Below, in pieces: positions 31,652 through 41,145 of a stretch of DNA of 64,000 nucleotides. This stretch comes from Actinomycetota bacterium (GTDB taxonomy: Bacteria > Actinomycetota > Actinomycetes > Propionibacteriales > Nocardioidaceae): the NCBI GenBank assembly GCA_009701885.1, contig WLJH01000003.1, positions 1-64,000 of the forward strand. The letters run 5' to 3'. The position numbers were made by a program, and so were the translations under genes. The notes beneath the pieces are model-generated. The model worked only from the letters and a program-made list of their open reading frames with translations, did not search any database and was not told where the DNA came from. Every line of letters starts with the position of its first letter. Within the stretch, counting starts at the first letter, position 1.

Positions 31652-32148
31652 CCGTGGCCGCGACCGCTACCCCGATCGCCGGAGCGCCGACCTCGGCGAT
31701 GACCGGTCAGATGTGCACCTTCTGGGTCGACGGGCTGTACTTCGGCCTCCAGGTGGAGCACGTCCAGGAGGTGCTGCGCTACCAGCAGCTGACGGTCGTG
31801 CCCTGCGCACCCGACGCCGTCCACGGCCTCATCAACCTGCGCGGCCAGATCGTGACCGCGCTCGACCTGCGGTGCCGGCTCGGGCTCCCGCCGCGCCCCG
31901 AGGGCGAGCTGCCCATGAACGTCATCGTCCGCTCCCGCGGCGAGGTCGTCTCCCTGCTCGTCGACGACATCGGTGACGTCATCGACACCACCGACGTCCC
32001 GCTGCAACCCACCCCGGCCAACCTGCCCACGACGGTGCAGGACGTGGTCGGCGGGGTGCTGCCCCTGCCCGGATCGATCCTGCTCGTCGTCGACGCCGAA
32101 CGTGCCGTCGACGTCTCCTCACCCGACACCACCGGAGGAACGCCGTGA
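31648..32148 (+). CDS. cheW: Chemotaxis adaptor protein CheW
   Basis: This is a 166-residue coupling protein between CheA and the receptor. The CheW fold is clear: [62 protein letters not shown], then [23 protein letters not shown] and [22 protein letters not shown] 20-residue Ala/Thr start and a short tail lie outside the domain. It overlaps both cheA (4 bp) and the receptor gene (4 bp), giving a fixed signalling cassette. Confidence 0.96.
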   Translation: MTVAATATPIAGAPTSAMTGQMCTFWVDGLYFGLQVEHVQEVLRYQQLTVVPCAPDAVHGLINLRGQIVTALDLRCRLGLPPRPEGELPMNVIVRSRGEVVSLLVDDIGDVIDTTDVPLQPTPANLPTTVQDVVGGVLPLPGSILLVVDAERAVDVSSPDTTGGTP

Positions 32149-34475
32149 CCGAGCTCCAGACCCGCGCCACCCAGAACGGCTCCGGCACCGCCTCCGCGCG
32201 TGCCAAGGCCGTGAAGGCGGCGACGTCGAAGCCCGTTGCCCCTGACGCCGCACCCGCGGCCGCTCCCGACCTGACCAAGATGCGTTCGGTGCTGGACAGC
32301 CTGCCGACCCGCGTCATGCTGGCCGACACCCAGCTGGTCATCACCTACGCCAACCCGGCGACGGTCGAGGGCCTGCGCGCCCTGGCCGACTGGATCCCCG
32401 TCTCGCCCGACAACCTCGTCGGCTCGAGCCTGGACATCTTCCACAAGGACCCCTCCTACCAGCGCGGCCTGCTCGCGGACCCGGAGAAGCACCTGCCCCG
32501 CCGGGCCCACATCCAGGTCGGCCCCGAGACCCTCGACCTCAACGTCGCGGCGATCTACGACGACAACGGCACGTACGTCGGCGCGATGGCGACCTGGGAC
32601 CTGGTCACCGAGAAGCTGGCCCTGGAGCAGCAGGTCGCCCGGGTCACCTCGATGATGGAGAACAGCCCGACGAACATGATGTTCGCCGACCGCGAGTTCA
32701 ACATCACCTACATGAACCCGGCCTCGCTGGAGACCCTCCGCGGCCTGCAGGCCCACCTCCCGGTCCCGGCGGACAAGATCGTCGGCACCAGCCTCGACGT
32801 CTTCCACAAGAACCCCGACTACCAGCGCGCCATCCTCGCCGACGAGGCCCAGCTCCCGCGGCGCGCCAACATCTCGGTCGGTCCCGAGACGCTCGACCTC
32901 AACGTCTCGCCGATCCGCGACAAGGACGGGCAGTACATCGGGGCGATGGCGACGTGGGAGGTCATCACCGACAAGCTCAAGGCCGCGGCCGAGCGCGACG
33001 ACGCGATGGCCGACGCCAACGCCCTGAGCAAGACGCTGGCGGTCCTCGGTTCCTCCAGCACCCGCGAGCAGGCGATCCAGGAGACGCTCGACGCCGTCCG
33101 TGCAGAGTTCGGCTGGGCGTACGGGTCCTACTGGGCCGTCGACCCCGCCGACGGGCTGTTGCACTTCGCAGCGGAGTCGGGCGATGCGGGACCGGAGTTC
33201 CGCGCCGTGACGCTGGCTGCGACCTTCGCCGAGGGTGTGGGCCTGTCCGGCCGCGCCTGGCGCAGCCGCGACCTGTTCTTCACCCCCGACCTGGGCGAGA
33301 TGACCGACTGCGTGCGGGCACCCGTCGCGCAGAAGGTCGGCGTGAAGTCGGGTCTGTGCTTCCCGGTCATCGTCGAGGGCCAGGTCATCGGCACGATGGA
33401 CTTCTTCATGCTGGAGACCATCACCCCCAGCGGCCAGCGCCTCGACACGCTGCGCAACGTGGGTCGCCTGGTCTCGCAGGCCTTCAACCGGATCACCAAG
33501 GAGAGCGCCGAGCGCGAGCAGGCCGCCGAGATGGCGGCCAAGGTCGAGATGGTGCTCGACGTCGTCCGTGCCGCCGCGGAGGGTGACCTCACCCGGGAGA
33601 TGACGGTCGCCGGCGACGACGCGGTGGGCCAGCTGGCCGGTGGCCTCTCCAGCCTGCTGGGCACGCTGCGCGAGTCGATGTCGACCATCGGACAGACCGC
33701 GGACGCCCTCGGCGTCGCGGCCGAGCAGCTCACCATCCTGTCCCAGGGGATGGGCGACGGTGCCAGCGTCACCTCCGACAAGGCGGCCAGCGCCAGCTCG
33801 TCGTCCTCCGAGGTCTCCGCGAGCATCCAGACCGTCGCCTCGGCGGCGGAGGAGATGACCGCGTCGATCCGTGAGATCGCGCAGAACGCCACGGAGGCCG
33901 CCTCGGTCGCCACCGGTGCGGTCGGCGTGGCCAGCCAGGCCCAGGACACCGTCGCCAGTCTCGGCGAGTCGTCGGCCGAGATCGGCCAGGTCATCAAGGT
34001 CATCACCTCGATCGCCCAGCAGACCAACCTGCTGGCCCTCAACGCCACCATCGAGGCGGCCCGGGCCGGCGACGCCGGCAAGGGCTTCGCGGTGGTCGCC
34101 AACGAGGTCAAGGAGCTGGCCAAGGAGACCGCCAAGGCCACCGAGGACATCGGGCGCAAGATCGAGGCGATCCAGGGCGACACCTCCGGTGCCGTCTCGG
34201 CGATCGCGGAGATCTCCGAGGTGATCGGTCGGATCAACGACATCCAGACCACCATCGCCTCGGCGGTGGAGGAGCAGACCGCGACCACCAACGAGATCGC
34301 CCGCTCGGTGACCGAGGCCGCCGGCGGCGCCAACGGCATCACCGACGACATCTCGCAGGTGGCCTCGGCGGCCGACGACACCCGCCAGGGTGCGCAGAAC
34401 ACCCTGCAGTCGGCGACCGAGCTCTCCACCATGGCCGCCGAGCTCAAGGCCCAGGTCGGACGCTTCCGCGTCTGA
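32145..34475 (+). CDS. Soluble methyl-accepting chemotaxis protein (PAS-PAS-GAF-MCP)
   Basis: This is a 776-residue receptor with no transmembrane segment. Two PAS-like repeats (about residues 45-155 and 165-285) share [26 protein letters not shown] / [26 protein letters not shown] and [14 protein letters not shown]-like domain follows (about residues 290-440: [49 protein letters not shown]). Then comes a HAMP-like helix ([29 protein letters not shown]) and the signalling domain with tip [38 protein letters not shown]. It probably senses an internal cue such as redox state or a bound cofactor; the ligand is unknown. It is encoded in one unit with cheA and cheW. Confidence 0.93.
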   Translation: MTELQTRATQNGSGTASARAKAVKAATSKPVAPDAAPAAAPDLTKMRSVLDSLPTRVMLADTQLVITYANPATVEGLRALADWIPVSPDNLVGSSLDIFHKDPSYQRGLLADPEKHLPRRAHIQVGPETLDLNVAAIYDDNGTYVGAMATWDLVTEKLALEQQVARVTSMMENSPTNMMFADREFNITYMNPASLETLRGLQAHLPVPADKIVGTSLDVFHKNPDYQRAILADEAQLPRRANISVGPETLDLNVSPIRDKDGQYIGAMATWEVITDKLKAAAERDDAMADANALSKTLAVLGSSSTREQAIQETLDAVRAEFGWAYGSYWAVDPADGLLHFAAESGDAGPEFRAVTLAATFAEGVGLSGRAWRSRDLFFTPDLGEMTDCVRAPVAQKVGVKSGLCFPVIVEGQVIGTMDFFMLETITPSGQRLDTLRNVGRLVSQAFNRITKESAEREQAAEMAAKVEMVLDVVRAAAEGDLTREMTVAGDDAVGQLAGGLSSLLGTLRESMSTIGQTADALGVAAEQLTILSQGMGDGASVTSDKAASASSSSSEVSASIQTVASAAEEMTASIREIAQNATEAASVATGAVGVASQAQDTVASLGESSAEIGQVIKVITSIAQQTNLLALNATIEAARAGDAGKGFAVVANEVKELAKETAKATEDIGRKIEAIQGDTSGAVSAIAEISEVIGRINDIQTTIASAVEEQTATTNEIARSVTEAAGGANGITDDISQVASAADDTRQGAQNTLQSATELSTMAAELKAQVGRFRV

Positions 34476-34520
34476 CCCTCGCCGCCACGCGTCCTCCCAG
34501 CGTGTGGCAGCCCCCCGGAC

Positions 34521-34560
34521 CGGACCCGGTCGCGCACACCCCCCAGCGCGACCGGGTCCG
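34521..34560 (+). terminator. Hairpin terminator after cheA-cheW-mcp
   Basis: Perfect 15-bp arms CGGACCCGGTCGCGC (34521-34535) and GCGCGACCGGGTCCG (34546-34560) flank a 10-nt loop, 46 bp past the receptor stop. Confidence 0.85.
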
Positions 34561-34575
34561 TCCACGTCCGCAGCA

Positions 34576-34686
34576 CCGCCGGTCGAGGTGCGAGGAGCGT
34601 CAGCGTCGAGCCACGAGACCCTGTGACCACGCCGCAGCAGTGCCGGGTCTCGTGGCTCGCTGCGCTCGCACCTCGACCACCGGCGG
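34576..34686. repeat. Long imperfect inverted repeat before the MarR gene
   Basis: The arms are 34576-34621 and 34645-34686. The shared core is GGTCGAGGTGCGAG...GAGCCACGAGACCC, with one arm carrying small insertions. The right arm contains GCTCGCTGCGCTCGC, the same core as the 2927-3045 repeats. It looks like a dispersed extragenic palindrome, which I infer is common in this genome. Together with the terminator it fills the 34476-34713 gap. Confidence 0.7.
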
Positions 34687-34713
34687 TGCCGCGTCCCCTA
34701 CGATCGCCGGACC

Positions 34714-35163
34714 ATGTGTGCCGCACCCCGTCCGGAGTCGCTCGTCCGGCTCGAGCAGGAGGTCGGCGTGCTCGTGCGCCGCATCCGCCGCGTCATCGCC
34801 GAGCGGGCGCGGCTGGTCCACCCCGACCTGCAGCCGGCGTCGTACCTCATGCTGAGCCACGTCGCGGAGAGCGGTCCGATGCGGGCCTCGTCCGTCGCGG
34901 ACCTGTTCACCGTCGACAAGGGCGCCATCAGCCGCCAGGTCACCCACCTCATGGAGCTGGGGCTGGTCGAGAAGTCGCGCGACCCCGAGGACGGTCGGGC
35001 CTGGCTGCTCTCGGCCACGCCCGACGCCGTCCAGCGGCTGCGGACCGTCGCCGAGCAGCGCCGCACCTACCTCGCCGAGCGGCTCGACGGCTGGGAGGCC
35101 GGTGACCTCGAGCGGTTCACCGACCTCCTCGCGCGCTACAACGACTCGCTCGGCCAGGCCTGA
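34714..35163 (+). CDS. MarR family transcriptional regulator
   Basis: This is a 149-residue winged-helix protein: LEQEVGVLVRRIRRVIAERARLVHPDLQPASYLMLSHVAESGPMRASSVADLFTVDKGAISRQVTHLMELGLVEKSRDPEDGRAWLLSATPDAVQRL. The recognition helix is KGAISRQVTHLMELG and the wing is DPEDGRAWLLSAT, followed by C-terminal dimer helices. It ends 10 bp before the convergent glucosidase stop. Its target and ligand are not visible from context. Confidence 0.93.
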   Translation: MCAAPRPESLVRLEQEVGVLVRRIRRVIAERARLVHPDLQPASYLMLSHVAESGPMRASSVADLFTVDKGAISRQVTHLMELGLVEKSRDPEDGRAWLLSATPDAVQRLRTVAEQRRTYLAERLDGWEAGDLERFTDLLARYNDSLGQA

Positions 35164-35173
35164 CCCGGGCGGC

Positions 35174-36811
35174 TCAGCGCAGCCAGACCGCCGTGTCGCC
35201 CGGGAGTTCCCGATCGCCCGCGCCCAGCTCGCCGCTCGCCACCACGACCTCGCCCTCGGGCAGCGGCACGGGGGAGGAGCCGCAGTTGAGCAGCACCGTC
35301 AGGTCGCCGCGGCGGAGGGCGAGCACGTCCTCGCCGAGGCCGTGGTCACCGAGGATCTCCACCGTCCCCGGCCCCCCGAGCAACGTACGCCGGGCCGCGA
35401 GCGCCCGGCGGTAGAACGCCAGCGTCGAGGCGGGGTCGGCCTCCTGCGCCTCCACGCTGAGCGAGCCCCAGCCCGCGGGCTGCGGCAGCCACGGCTGGCC
35501 CGTGCCCGGGCCGAAGCCGTACGGCGGCTCCGACCCACTCCACGGGATCGGCACCCGGCAGCCGTCGCGGCCGATCTCCGGGGCGTCGGTGTCCCGCGTG
35601 CGCAGCCAGGTCGGGTCGGTGCGGTCGTCCTCGGGCACGTCCACCTGCTCCAGCCCGAGCTCCTCGCCCTGGTAGAGGTAGGCCGAGCCCGGCAGCGCGA
35701 GCATCGTGAGCGTGGCCGCGCGGGCCCGGGCCAGGCCCTGGGCGCCGCCGCCGTAGCGGGTCACGTGCCGCACGACGTCGTGGTTGGACAGCACCCAGGT
35801 CGGGTCGGCGTGCACGTCCTGCAGCGCCTCGAAGGTGCTGGTGATGACGTCGGCGAAGGCGGTCGCCGACCACGAGGCCAGCAGCCAGGTGAAGTTGAAG
35901 GACTGGCTCATCTCGTCGTCGCGGACGAAGCGGGCCATCGACTCCGGCGTCTGGGTCCAGGCCTCGGCGACGGTCATCCGGTCGCCGTCGTACTCCTCGA
36001 GCACCTTGTGCCAGCGGCGGTAGACCTCGTGCACCTCCGGCTGGTCCCACATGGGCTCGTCGCGGTGGGTGCGCTCGACCATGGACTTCTGCTCGTTGAC
36101 GTCGGCGCCGCCGCGCTGCCGCTCGCCCTCGGGCACGACCTGGTCGCGCAGCGACTCCTCCTTGAACAGCCCGTGCGCCACGTCGACCCGGAACCCGTCC
36201 ACCCCACGGTCGAGCCAGAAGCGCAGCACCTCCTCGAACATGTCGCCGACCTCGGGGTTGCGCCAGTCGAAGTCGGGCTGGGAGGAGTCGAAGAGGTGGA
36301 GGTACCACTGCCCGTCGGGCACCCGGTCCCACGCCGATCCGCCGAAGACCGAGAGCCAGTTGTTGGGCGGCTCCGCGCCGTCCTCGCCGCGACCGTCGCG
36401 GAAGAGGTAGCGCGCGCGCTCGGGGCTGCCGGGCCCGGCGGCCAGCGCCTCCTGGAACCACGCGTGCTGGTCGGAGGAGTGGTTGGGCACCAGGTCGACG
36501 ACGACCTTGATGCCCAGGTCGTGGGCCGTGGCAAGCAGGGTGTCGGCGTCCTCGAGGGTGCCGAAGAGCGGGTCGATGTCGCAGTAGTCGGACACGTCGT
36601 ACCCGTGGTCCTTCTGCGGCGAGCGGTAGAAGGGCGAGATCCAGACCGCGTCCACCCCGAGGTCGCGCAGGTAGGGCAGGCGGCTGGTGATGCCGGCCAG
36701 GTCGCCGACGCCGTCGCCGTCGGCGTCGGCGAAGGAGCGGGGGTAGACCTGGTAGATGACGGCGTGGCGCCACCACTCGACGTGCGTCTGCTCAAGGGCC
36801 ATGGCGGACAT
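35174..36811 (-). CDS. GH13 alpha-glucosidase (oligo-1,6-glucosidase/trehalose-type)
   Basis: This is a 545-residue TIM-barrel enzyme. The GH13 conserved regions are DLVPNHSS (106-113), GFRVDVAHG with nucleophile Asp210, MTVAEAW with acid/base Glu283, and LSNHDVVRH with Asp345. The start WWRHAVIYQVYPRSFADADGDGVGDLAGI is typical of alpha-glucosidases. No signal peptide is present, so it acts on imported maltose, isomaltose or trehalose-type sugars; exact specificity cannot be read. The start could be ATG 36811 or the next Met three codons in. An ACCGG-N6-CCGGT palindrome just upstream may be its operator. Confidence 0.9.
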   Translation of the reverse strand: MSAMALEQTHVEWWRHAVIYQVYPRSFADADGDGVGDLAGITSRLPYLRDLGVDAVWISPFYRSPQKDHGYDVSDYCDIDPLFGTLEDADTLLATAHDLGIKVVVDLVPNHSSDQHAWFQEALAAGPGSPERARYLFRDGRGEDGAEPPNNWLSVFGGSAWDRVPDGQWYLHLFDSSQPDFDWRNPEVGDMFEEVLRFWLDRGVDGFRVDVAHGLFKEESLRDQVVPEGERQRGGADVNEQKSMVERTHRDEPMWDQPEVHEVYRRWHKVLEEYDGDRMTVAEAWTQTPESMARFVRDDEMSQSFNFTWLLASWSATAFADVITSTFEALQDVHADPTWVLSNHDVVRHVTRYGGGAQGLARARAATLTMLALPGSAYLYQGEELGLEQVDVPEDDRTDPTWLRTRDTDAPEIGRDGCRVPIPWSGSEPPYGFGPGTGQPWLPQPAGWGSLSVEAQEADPASTLAFYRRALAARRTLLGGPGTVEILGDHGLGEDVLALRRGDLTVLLNCGSSPVPLPEGEVVVASGELGAGDRELPGDTAVWLR

Positions 36812-36829
36812 GGTGGCACAGGCTGGTGT

Positions 36830-36845
36830 ACCGGTAAAACCCGGT
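36830..36845. promoter_or_regulatory. Palindrome ACCGG-N6-CCGGT upstream of the glucosidase gene
   Basis: The 16-bp inverted repeat lies 19 bp before the glucosidase ATG, in the 57-bp gap after the preceding gene. Its position fits a LacI-type sugar repressor site, but no such regulator is encoded nearby. Confidence 0.35.
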
Positions 36846-36868
36846 CAGTGCGAGCGGCCCCGGCCGGC

Positions 36869-37564
36869 TCAGCCGGCGACGTCGATCCACACCTGCCGCG
36901 TGACCCCGAGCAGCTCGCCGGACGCATCGCGCAGCGTCGTGCGCGCGTGGTGCTTGCGGCCCTCCGAGCCCAGTGCCTCGCCGGTGACGACGTACGTCGC
37001 CCCCGGCTCGGGCAACCGGTCGAGCCGCCCGGTGATCCGACCCAGTACGCGTGGGGTGTCCTCGAGCCCGGTGGCCCAGGCGCCGGCGCAGTCCAGCGCC
37101 GCCCAGGCGATCTCGTACGTCGCGGAGTGCGGCGTCCAGGTGGCAGCGACGGTCCCCGGCCGGTCGGGCACGGGGCCGGGGAAGATCCGCAGACCGTCGC
37201 CCTCCGCGCGGTCGGGCCCGCACGAGAAGCAGCCCGGGAAGGCGTGCGCCCGGTGGCCGACGAAGGTCGTCTCCGCCGTCCGGGCGACCTCGACGTCGAC
37301 CGGGTCCGAGGGCTCGAGCCCGGCCTCCACGACCCGCGCGGACAGCACGATGCGACCGTCCGGGTCGAGCGCTGTGGAGGTCCCGTCCTCCTCCTGCACC
37401 GGCAATGGGACCTCGAGCGGCGGTGGTAGCCGCAGCGTCACCTCGACCGTGCGGCCGAGGGCGGAGCCGGTGCCGCAGACGGCGGCGATCGCGCCGGCGC
37501 ACCACCCGCCGTTGCCGGAGCCGGGAGGACCGTGGAACGCGGAGGGGACGAGGAGGGTGCTCAC
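36869..37564 (-). CDS. Uncharacterised hotdog/thioesterase-like protein
   Basis: This is a 231-residue soluble protein starting at GTG 37564, overlapping the photolyase stop by 4 bp. Visible features are an N-terminal FHGPPGSGNGGWCAGAIAAV block, reminiscent of hotdog-fold thioesterase substrate loops, a Cys-containing FPGCFSCGPDRAEGDGLRIFPGPV segment, and ATWTPHSATYEIAWAALDCAGAWAT. The repeat of a similar beta layout suggests a double hotdog. I cannot assign a reaction. It is co-transcribed with phr, but a shared pathway is not evident. Confidence 0.6.
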   Translation of the reverse strand: MSTLLVPSAFHGPPGSGNGGWCAGAIAAVCGTGSALGRTVEVTLRLPPPLEVPLPVQEEDGTSTALDPDGRIVLSARVVEAGLEPSDPVDVEVARTAETTFVGHRAHAFPGCFSCGPDRAEGDGLRIFPGPVPDRPGTVAATWTPHSATYEIAWAALDCAGAWATGLEDTPRVLGRITGRLDRLPEPGATYVVTGEALGSEGRKHHARTTLRDASGELLGVTRQVWIDVAG

Positions 37565-38922
37565 CCGCGGATCTTCTCGTACCTGTCCAGCGCCTCGCGC
37601 CGCTCCTCCTTGTGGTCGACCATCGGGGGCGGGTAGCCGACGAGGTCGCGGGTGTCGGGGTCGGGGTCGTGGGGGTCCGGGACCTGGTCGGGGTCGGACA
37701 GCTCCTCGACCCAGCGACGGACGTAGTCGCCGGGCGGGTCGAACTTCTGCCCCTGGGTCGTGGGGTTGAAGACCCGGAAGAACGGCGAGGCGTCGGTGCC
37801 CGAGCCGGCCGTCCACTGCCAGCCGTGGTTGTTGGACGCCAGGTCGCCGTCGACCAGCCAGTGCAGGAAGTGCCGGGCACCGTGCTGCCACTCCACGTGC
37901 AGGTCCTTGACCAGGAAGCTGGCCACGATCATCCGCACCCGGTTGTGCATCCACCCCGTCGCGCGCAGCTGGCGCATGCCGGCGTCGACGATGGGGTAGC
38001 CGGTGCGCCCCGCGGCCCAGGCCTCGAGCTGCTTGCCGGGGCGGTCGTAGGGCATCTTCGCGAACTCCGGCTTGTAGTACTCCCGCGCGCTGTCGGGCCG
38101 CGCGTGCAGCACGTCGGCGTAGAAGTCACGCCACGCCAGGTCGGTGCGGTAGGTGCTCGCCCCCTTGCCGGTGCGCCCGGACAGGTCGGCCAGCAGCTGG
38201 CGCGGGTGCACCTCGCCGTACTTCAGGTGCACCGACATCCGGCTCGTGCCGTCGACGCCCGGGCGGTCGCGGTCGTCGTCGTACGCCGCCACCTTGTCGA
38301 GGAAGCGCTCCCACTGGGAGTGTGCCGCGGCCTCACCGGCCTCGGGCAGCTCGAGTCCGGCGGGCAGGTCGGGGTCGGGGATCTCGGTCGTGGACTCGCC
38401 GGTGTCGTCGAGGGAGAGCCACGAGACACCGGTCGGCGCGTCGAGGGGGGAGGGCCAGCCGTGGTCGGCCCAGCGCCGCGAGAACGGGGTGAAGACCTTG
38501 AAGTTCTGCCCCGAGCCGTTGCGCACGGTGCCGGGGTCGACGGCGTACGGCGACCCCGTGCGCACGAACGCGATCCCGGCCTCCTCGAGCGCCTCCTCGA
38601 CCCGGCGGTCGCGCTCGGCGCCGTACGGCCCGAAGTCCGCGGAGACGTGGACGCTCTCGGCCCCGACCGCCTTCGCGGCGAGGACCACACGGCGGACGGG
38701 GTCGCCGCGCACGACCGACAACCCCGCCTGCCGCTGCCGCAACGAGGCGTCGAGGGAGCGCAGCGAGGCGCCGAGGTAGGCACGACGGCTCGGACCGGCG
38801 GGCCCCCACAGCGTCGGGTCGAGCACGAAGAGCGGGAGGACCGGGCCGTCGTCCGCCGCGGCGCACAGCGCCGGGTTGTCGGCCAGGCGCAGGTCGCGGC
38901 GGAACCACATCACCGACGTCAT
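37561..38922 (-). CDS. phr: Deoxyribodipyrimidine photolyase
   Basis: This 453-residue flavoprotein repairs pyrimidine dimers with light. The N-terminal antenna-binding alpha/beta domain starts VMWFRRDLRLADNPAL. The C-terminal FAD domain has KYGEVHPRQLL, RTDLAWRDFYADVL, WAAGRTGYPIVDAGMRQLRATGWMHNRVRMIVASFLVKDLHVEWQHGARHFLHWLVDGDLASNNHGWQW and the FFRVFNPTTQGQKFDPPGDYVRRW ending. The start is ATG 38922; the frame is open beyond it over ideR on the other strand. It is divergent from ideR with a 114-bp spacer. Confidence 0.95.
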   Translation of the reverse strand: MTSVMWFRRDLRLADNPALCAAADDGPVLPLFVLDPTLWGPAGPSRRAYLGASLRSLDASLRQRQAGLSVVRGDPVRRVVLAAKAVGAESVHVSADFGPYGAERDRRVEEALEEAGIAFVRTGSPYAVDPGTVRNGSGQNFKVFTPFSRRWADHGWPSPLDAPTGVSWLSLDDTGESTTEIPDPDLPAGLELPEAGEAAAHSQWERFLDKVAAYDDDRDRPGVDGTSRMSVHLKYGEVHPRQLLADLSGRTGKGASTYRTDLAWRDFYADVLHARPDSAREYYKPEFAKMPYDRPGKQLEAWAAGRTGYPIVDAGMRQLRATGWMHNRVRMIVASFLVKDLHVEWQHGARHFLHWLVDGDLASNNHGWQWTAGSGTDASPFFRVFNPTTQGQKFDPPGDYVRRWVEELSDPDQVPDPHDPDPDTRDLVGYPPPMVDHKEERREALDRYEKIRG

Positions 38923-39036
38923 GGGTCCACACGGTGCCAGGTGGCCGGTGAGCCGATGCTCACCCGAGCGGCCGCCCCAGGTGGTCGCCCGGACGGCCCG
39001 CCCGGGCGGCCACCCGCCGGATGGGATGATGGGTCC

Positions 39037-39723
39037 GTGAGCGACCTGATCGACACCACCGAGATGTACCTCCGGACCATCTACGAGCTGGTCGAGGAGG
39101 GCATCGTGCCGCTGCGGGCCCGGATCGCCGAGCGCCTGCACCAGTCGGGCCCCACGGTGTCGCAGACGGTGGCGCGGATGGAGCGCGACGGCCTGCTGAC
39201 GGTCGAGGGCGACCGCCACCTCGAGCTCACCGAGGAGGGCCAGCGCCTGGCCATCCGGGTCATGCGCAAGCACCGGCTCGCCGAGCGGCTGCTCGTCGAC
39301 GTGATCGGCCTGGACTGGGAGCAGGTCCACGAGGAGGCGTGCCGCTGGGAGCACGTCATGTCCGAGACCGTCGAGCGCCGGCTCCTCGAGATCCTCGACC
39401 ACCCCACCCAGTCGCCCTACGGCAACCCGATCCCCGGCCTGGAGGAGCTCGGCCAGTCCGCACCGGCCGAGTCGTTCATGGACGGCGTCGAGTCGCTGTC
39501 GGCGGCCGCCGAGCAGGGCGAGGGCCGGGTCCTGGTGCGCCGCATCTCCGAGGAGATGCAGAAGGACGAGCTGCTGATGAGCGCCCTGCGCCGCGTCGGG
39601 GCGCTGCCGGACAAGACCGTCACCGTCGTCCGCACCGAGGAGGGCGTCCTCGTCGGCGCCGGCGGGGAGTCGGCCGAGATCGTGCCCGAGGCGGCCGACC
39701 ACATCTTCGTGCGCCGGCTCTGA
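39037..39723 (+). CDS. ideR: Iron-dependent repressor IdeR/DtxR
   Basis: This is a 228-residue metal-activated repressor. The winged helix is IAERLHQSGPTVSQTVARMERDGLL. Residues at DtxR positions match both metal sites: Met10, Cys102, Glu105, His106 (primary) and His79, Glu83, His98 (ancillary). The C-terminal SH3-like domain is complete (DKTVTVVRTEEGVLVGAGGESAEIVPEAADHIFVRRL). It starts at GTG 39037. It would repress iron uptake and siderophore genes under iron sufficiency; no such genes are in this window. Confidence 0.95.
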   Translation: MSDLIDTTEMYLRTIYELVEEGIVPLRARIAERLHQSGPTVSQTVARMERDGLLTVEGDRHLELTEEGQRLAIRVMRKHRLAERLLVDVIGLDWEQVHEEACRWEHVMSETVERRLLEILDHPTQSPYGNPIPGLEELGQSAPAESFMDGVESLSAAAEQGEGRVLVRRISEEMQKDELLMSALRRVGALPDKTVTVVRTEEGVLVGAGGESAEIVPEAADHIFVRRL

Positions 39724-39860
39724 GCCTGTCGCCGGGGCCCGCGTCCGCCCCCGTGGGCTGCTGCAGGGGGCTATCGGCAGGTCGTCGGCGGACCTGAGGG
39801 CCGTCCAGACGGGTGCCGACCCTGACGTGACCACCTCCCGAGCCACCTCGTTGTCGGGGC

Positions 39861-40271
39861 ATGGAGGGTATGTCTACGGTGAAGGAGCGCCGGTCGAGCG
39901 GCGCGGGTCGATCGGGGGACCTCGTGGAGCTGATCGCGGTGCCGGTGCGCGCCGCCGTGCTGACCGACGGTCCCGGCGCGGGTGGCGAGTTCGTCGTCTC
40001 GCACTCCGACAGCGGGCTCACCCGCGGGCTCGAGCTCGACGAGCAGGTCGTGGTGGTCGACCCCGACGGCGAGTTCCACGCCGCGAGCGTCGTCGACCTC
40101 GAGTTCAGTCTCGAGGACACCCACTACGTCCTGGAGCTCGGGGTGCGGCTGCCCCCCGAGACGGTGCGGGAGCGACTGTCCGGCCTCGACACCGGCGCTC
40201 CCGCAGGGGAGGACCTCAGCGGGCTGCTCGACCTGCTCGGACGGCTGCGCGACCGGCCCGAGCCCTCCTGA
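39861..40271 (+). CDS. Uncharacterised protein
   Basis: This is a 136-residue soluble protein after a 137-bp gap downstream of ideR. Visible are a basic start (VKERRSSGAGRSG) and a beta-rich centre (DLVELIAVPVRAAVLTDGPGAGGEFVVSHSDSGLTRGLELDEQVVVVDPDGEFHAASVVDLEFSLEDTHYVLELGVRLPPE). An acidic helical end follows (LSGLLDLLGRLRDRP). It may be a small nucleic-acid or metabolite binding fold; I do not recognise it. The start could be ATG 39861 or ATG 39870. Confidence 0.6.
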   Translation: MEGMSTVKERRSSGAGRSGDLVELIAVPVRAAVLTDGPGAGGEFVVSHSDSGLTRGLELDEQVVVVDPDGEFHAASVVDLEFSLEDTHYVLELGVRLPPETVRERLSGLDTGAPAGEDLSGLLDLLGRLRDRPEPS

Positions 40272-40310
40272 CGCCGCTCGTCCGGCTGCCCGCCGGCTCG
40301 GGCCAGGCGC

Positions 40311-41138
40311 TCAGGCCAGGGCGGTCAGGAACTCCGTGCAGCCGGTCTCGACGGCGTACGTCGCCAGCGGGTCGCCGCGGGTCTCGCCGCGGTTGACGAT
40401 CACCACCGGCACGTCGAGCGCGGCGGCGCGGCGCACGAAGCGCAGCCCGCTCATGACCGTCAGGCTGGAGCCGACCACCAGCAACGCGCCGTCGGTGTCG
40501 GCCAGCGACTCGACGGCCGCGTAGCAGCGCTCGACCCGGTCCTTCGGGACGTTCTCGCCGAAGAAGACCACGTCGGGCTTGAGCACCCCGCCGCACGCCT
40601 CGCACGCCGGCACCTCGAAACCCGCGGTGTCCTCGAGCTCCACGTCGCCGTCGGGGTTGATCCGCACGCTCGCGTGCCGCTCGTGCCAGCCGGGGTTGAG
40701 CGCGTCGAGACGCTCCTGGAGCGCCGCCCGCGGCGAGGTGAGCCGACAGTCCAGGCAGACCACGTCGGCGATCCGGCCGTGCAGCGCGACCAGCCGGGGG
40801 GTGCCGGCGCGCTCGTGGAGGCCGTCGACGTTCTGGGTGATCACTAGCTCCGCCCCGAGCCGGGCCACGGCCAGGTGCCCTTCGTTGGGGTCGGCCCGGC
40901 GCATCCGGCCCCAGCCGAGGTGGCTGCGCGCCCAGTATCGGCGGCGGGCCTCGGGGCCGGAGAGGAACTCCTGGAAGGTCATCGGCTTCCGCGCCGGCGA
41001 CCCGGGGCCGCGGTAGTCCGGGATGCCGGAGTCGGTGGACAGGCCCGCCCCGGTGAGCACCACGAGGGGGCGCCCGCGCAGCAGGTCCAGCGCCGGTGCC
41101 GCCAGCTGCTCGCCGCGGGGCAGGGCGGTCTGGGTCAT
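40311..41138 (-). CDS. SIR2 family NAD-dependent deacylase
   Basis: This is a 275-residue sirtuin. The NAD-binding motif is VVLTGAGLSTDSGIPDYRG (27-44), then TQNVDGLHERAG, the catalytic His in ALHGRIADVVCLDC, and a zinc ribbon with CLDC and CEAC. The ending DALLVVGSSLTVMSGLRFVRRAAALDVPVVIVN is standard. The YGWGRMRRADPNEGH region resembles the SIRT4-like class of bacterial sirtuins. I start at ATG 41138, because the longer frame to 41171 runs into the upstream DUF2277 gene. Confidence 0.93.
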   Translation of the reverse strand: MTQTALPRGEQLAAPALDLLRGRPLVVLTGAGLSTDSGIPDYRGPGSPARKPMTFQEFLSGPEARRRYWARSHLGWGRMRRADPNEGHLAVARLGAELVITQNVDGLHERAGTPRLVALHGRIADVVCLDCRLTSPRAALQERLDALNPGWHERHASVRINPDGDVELEDTAGFEVPACEACGGVLKPDVVFFGENVPKDRVERCYAAVESLADTDGALLVVGSSLTVMSGLRFVRRAAALDVPVVIVNRGETRGDPLATYAVETGCTEFLTALA

Positions 41139-41145
41139 CGACCCG

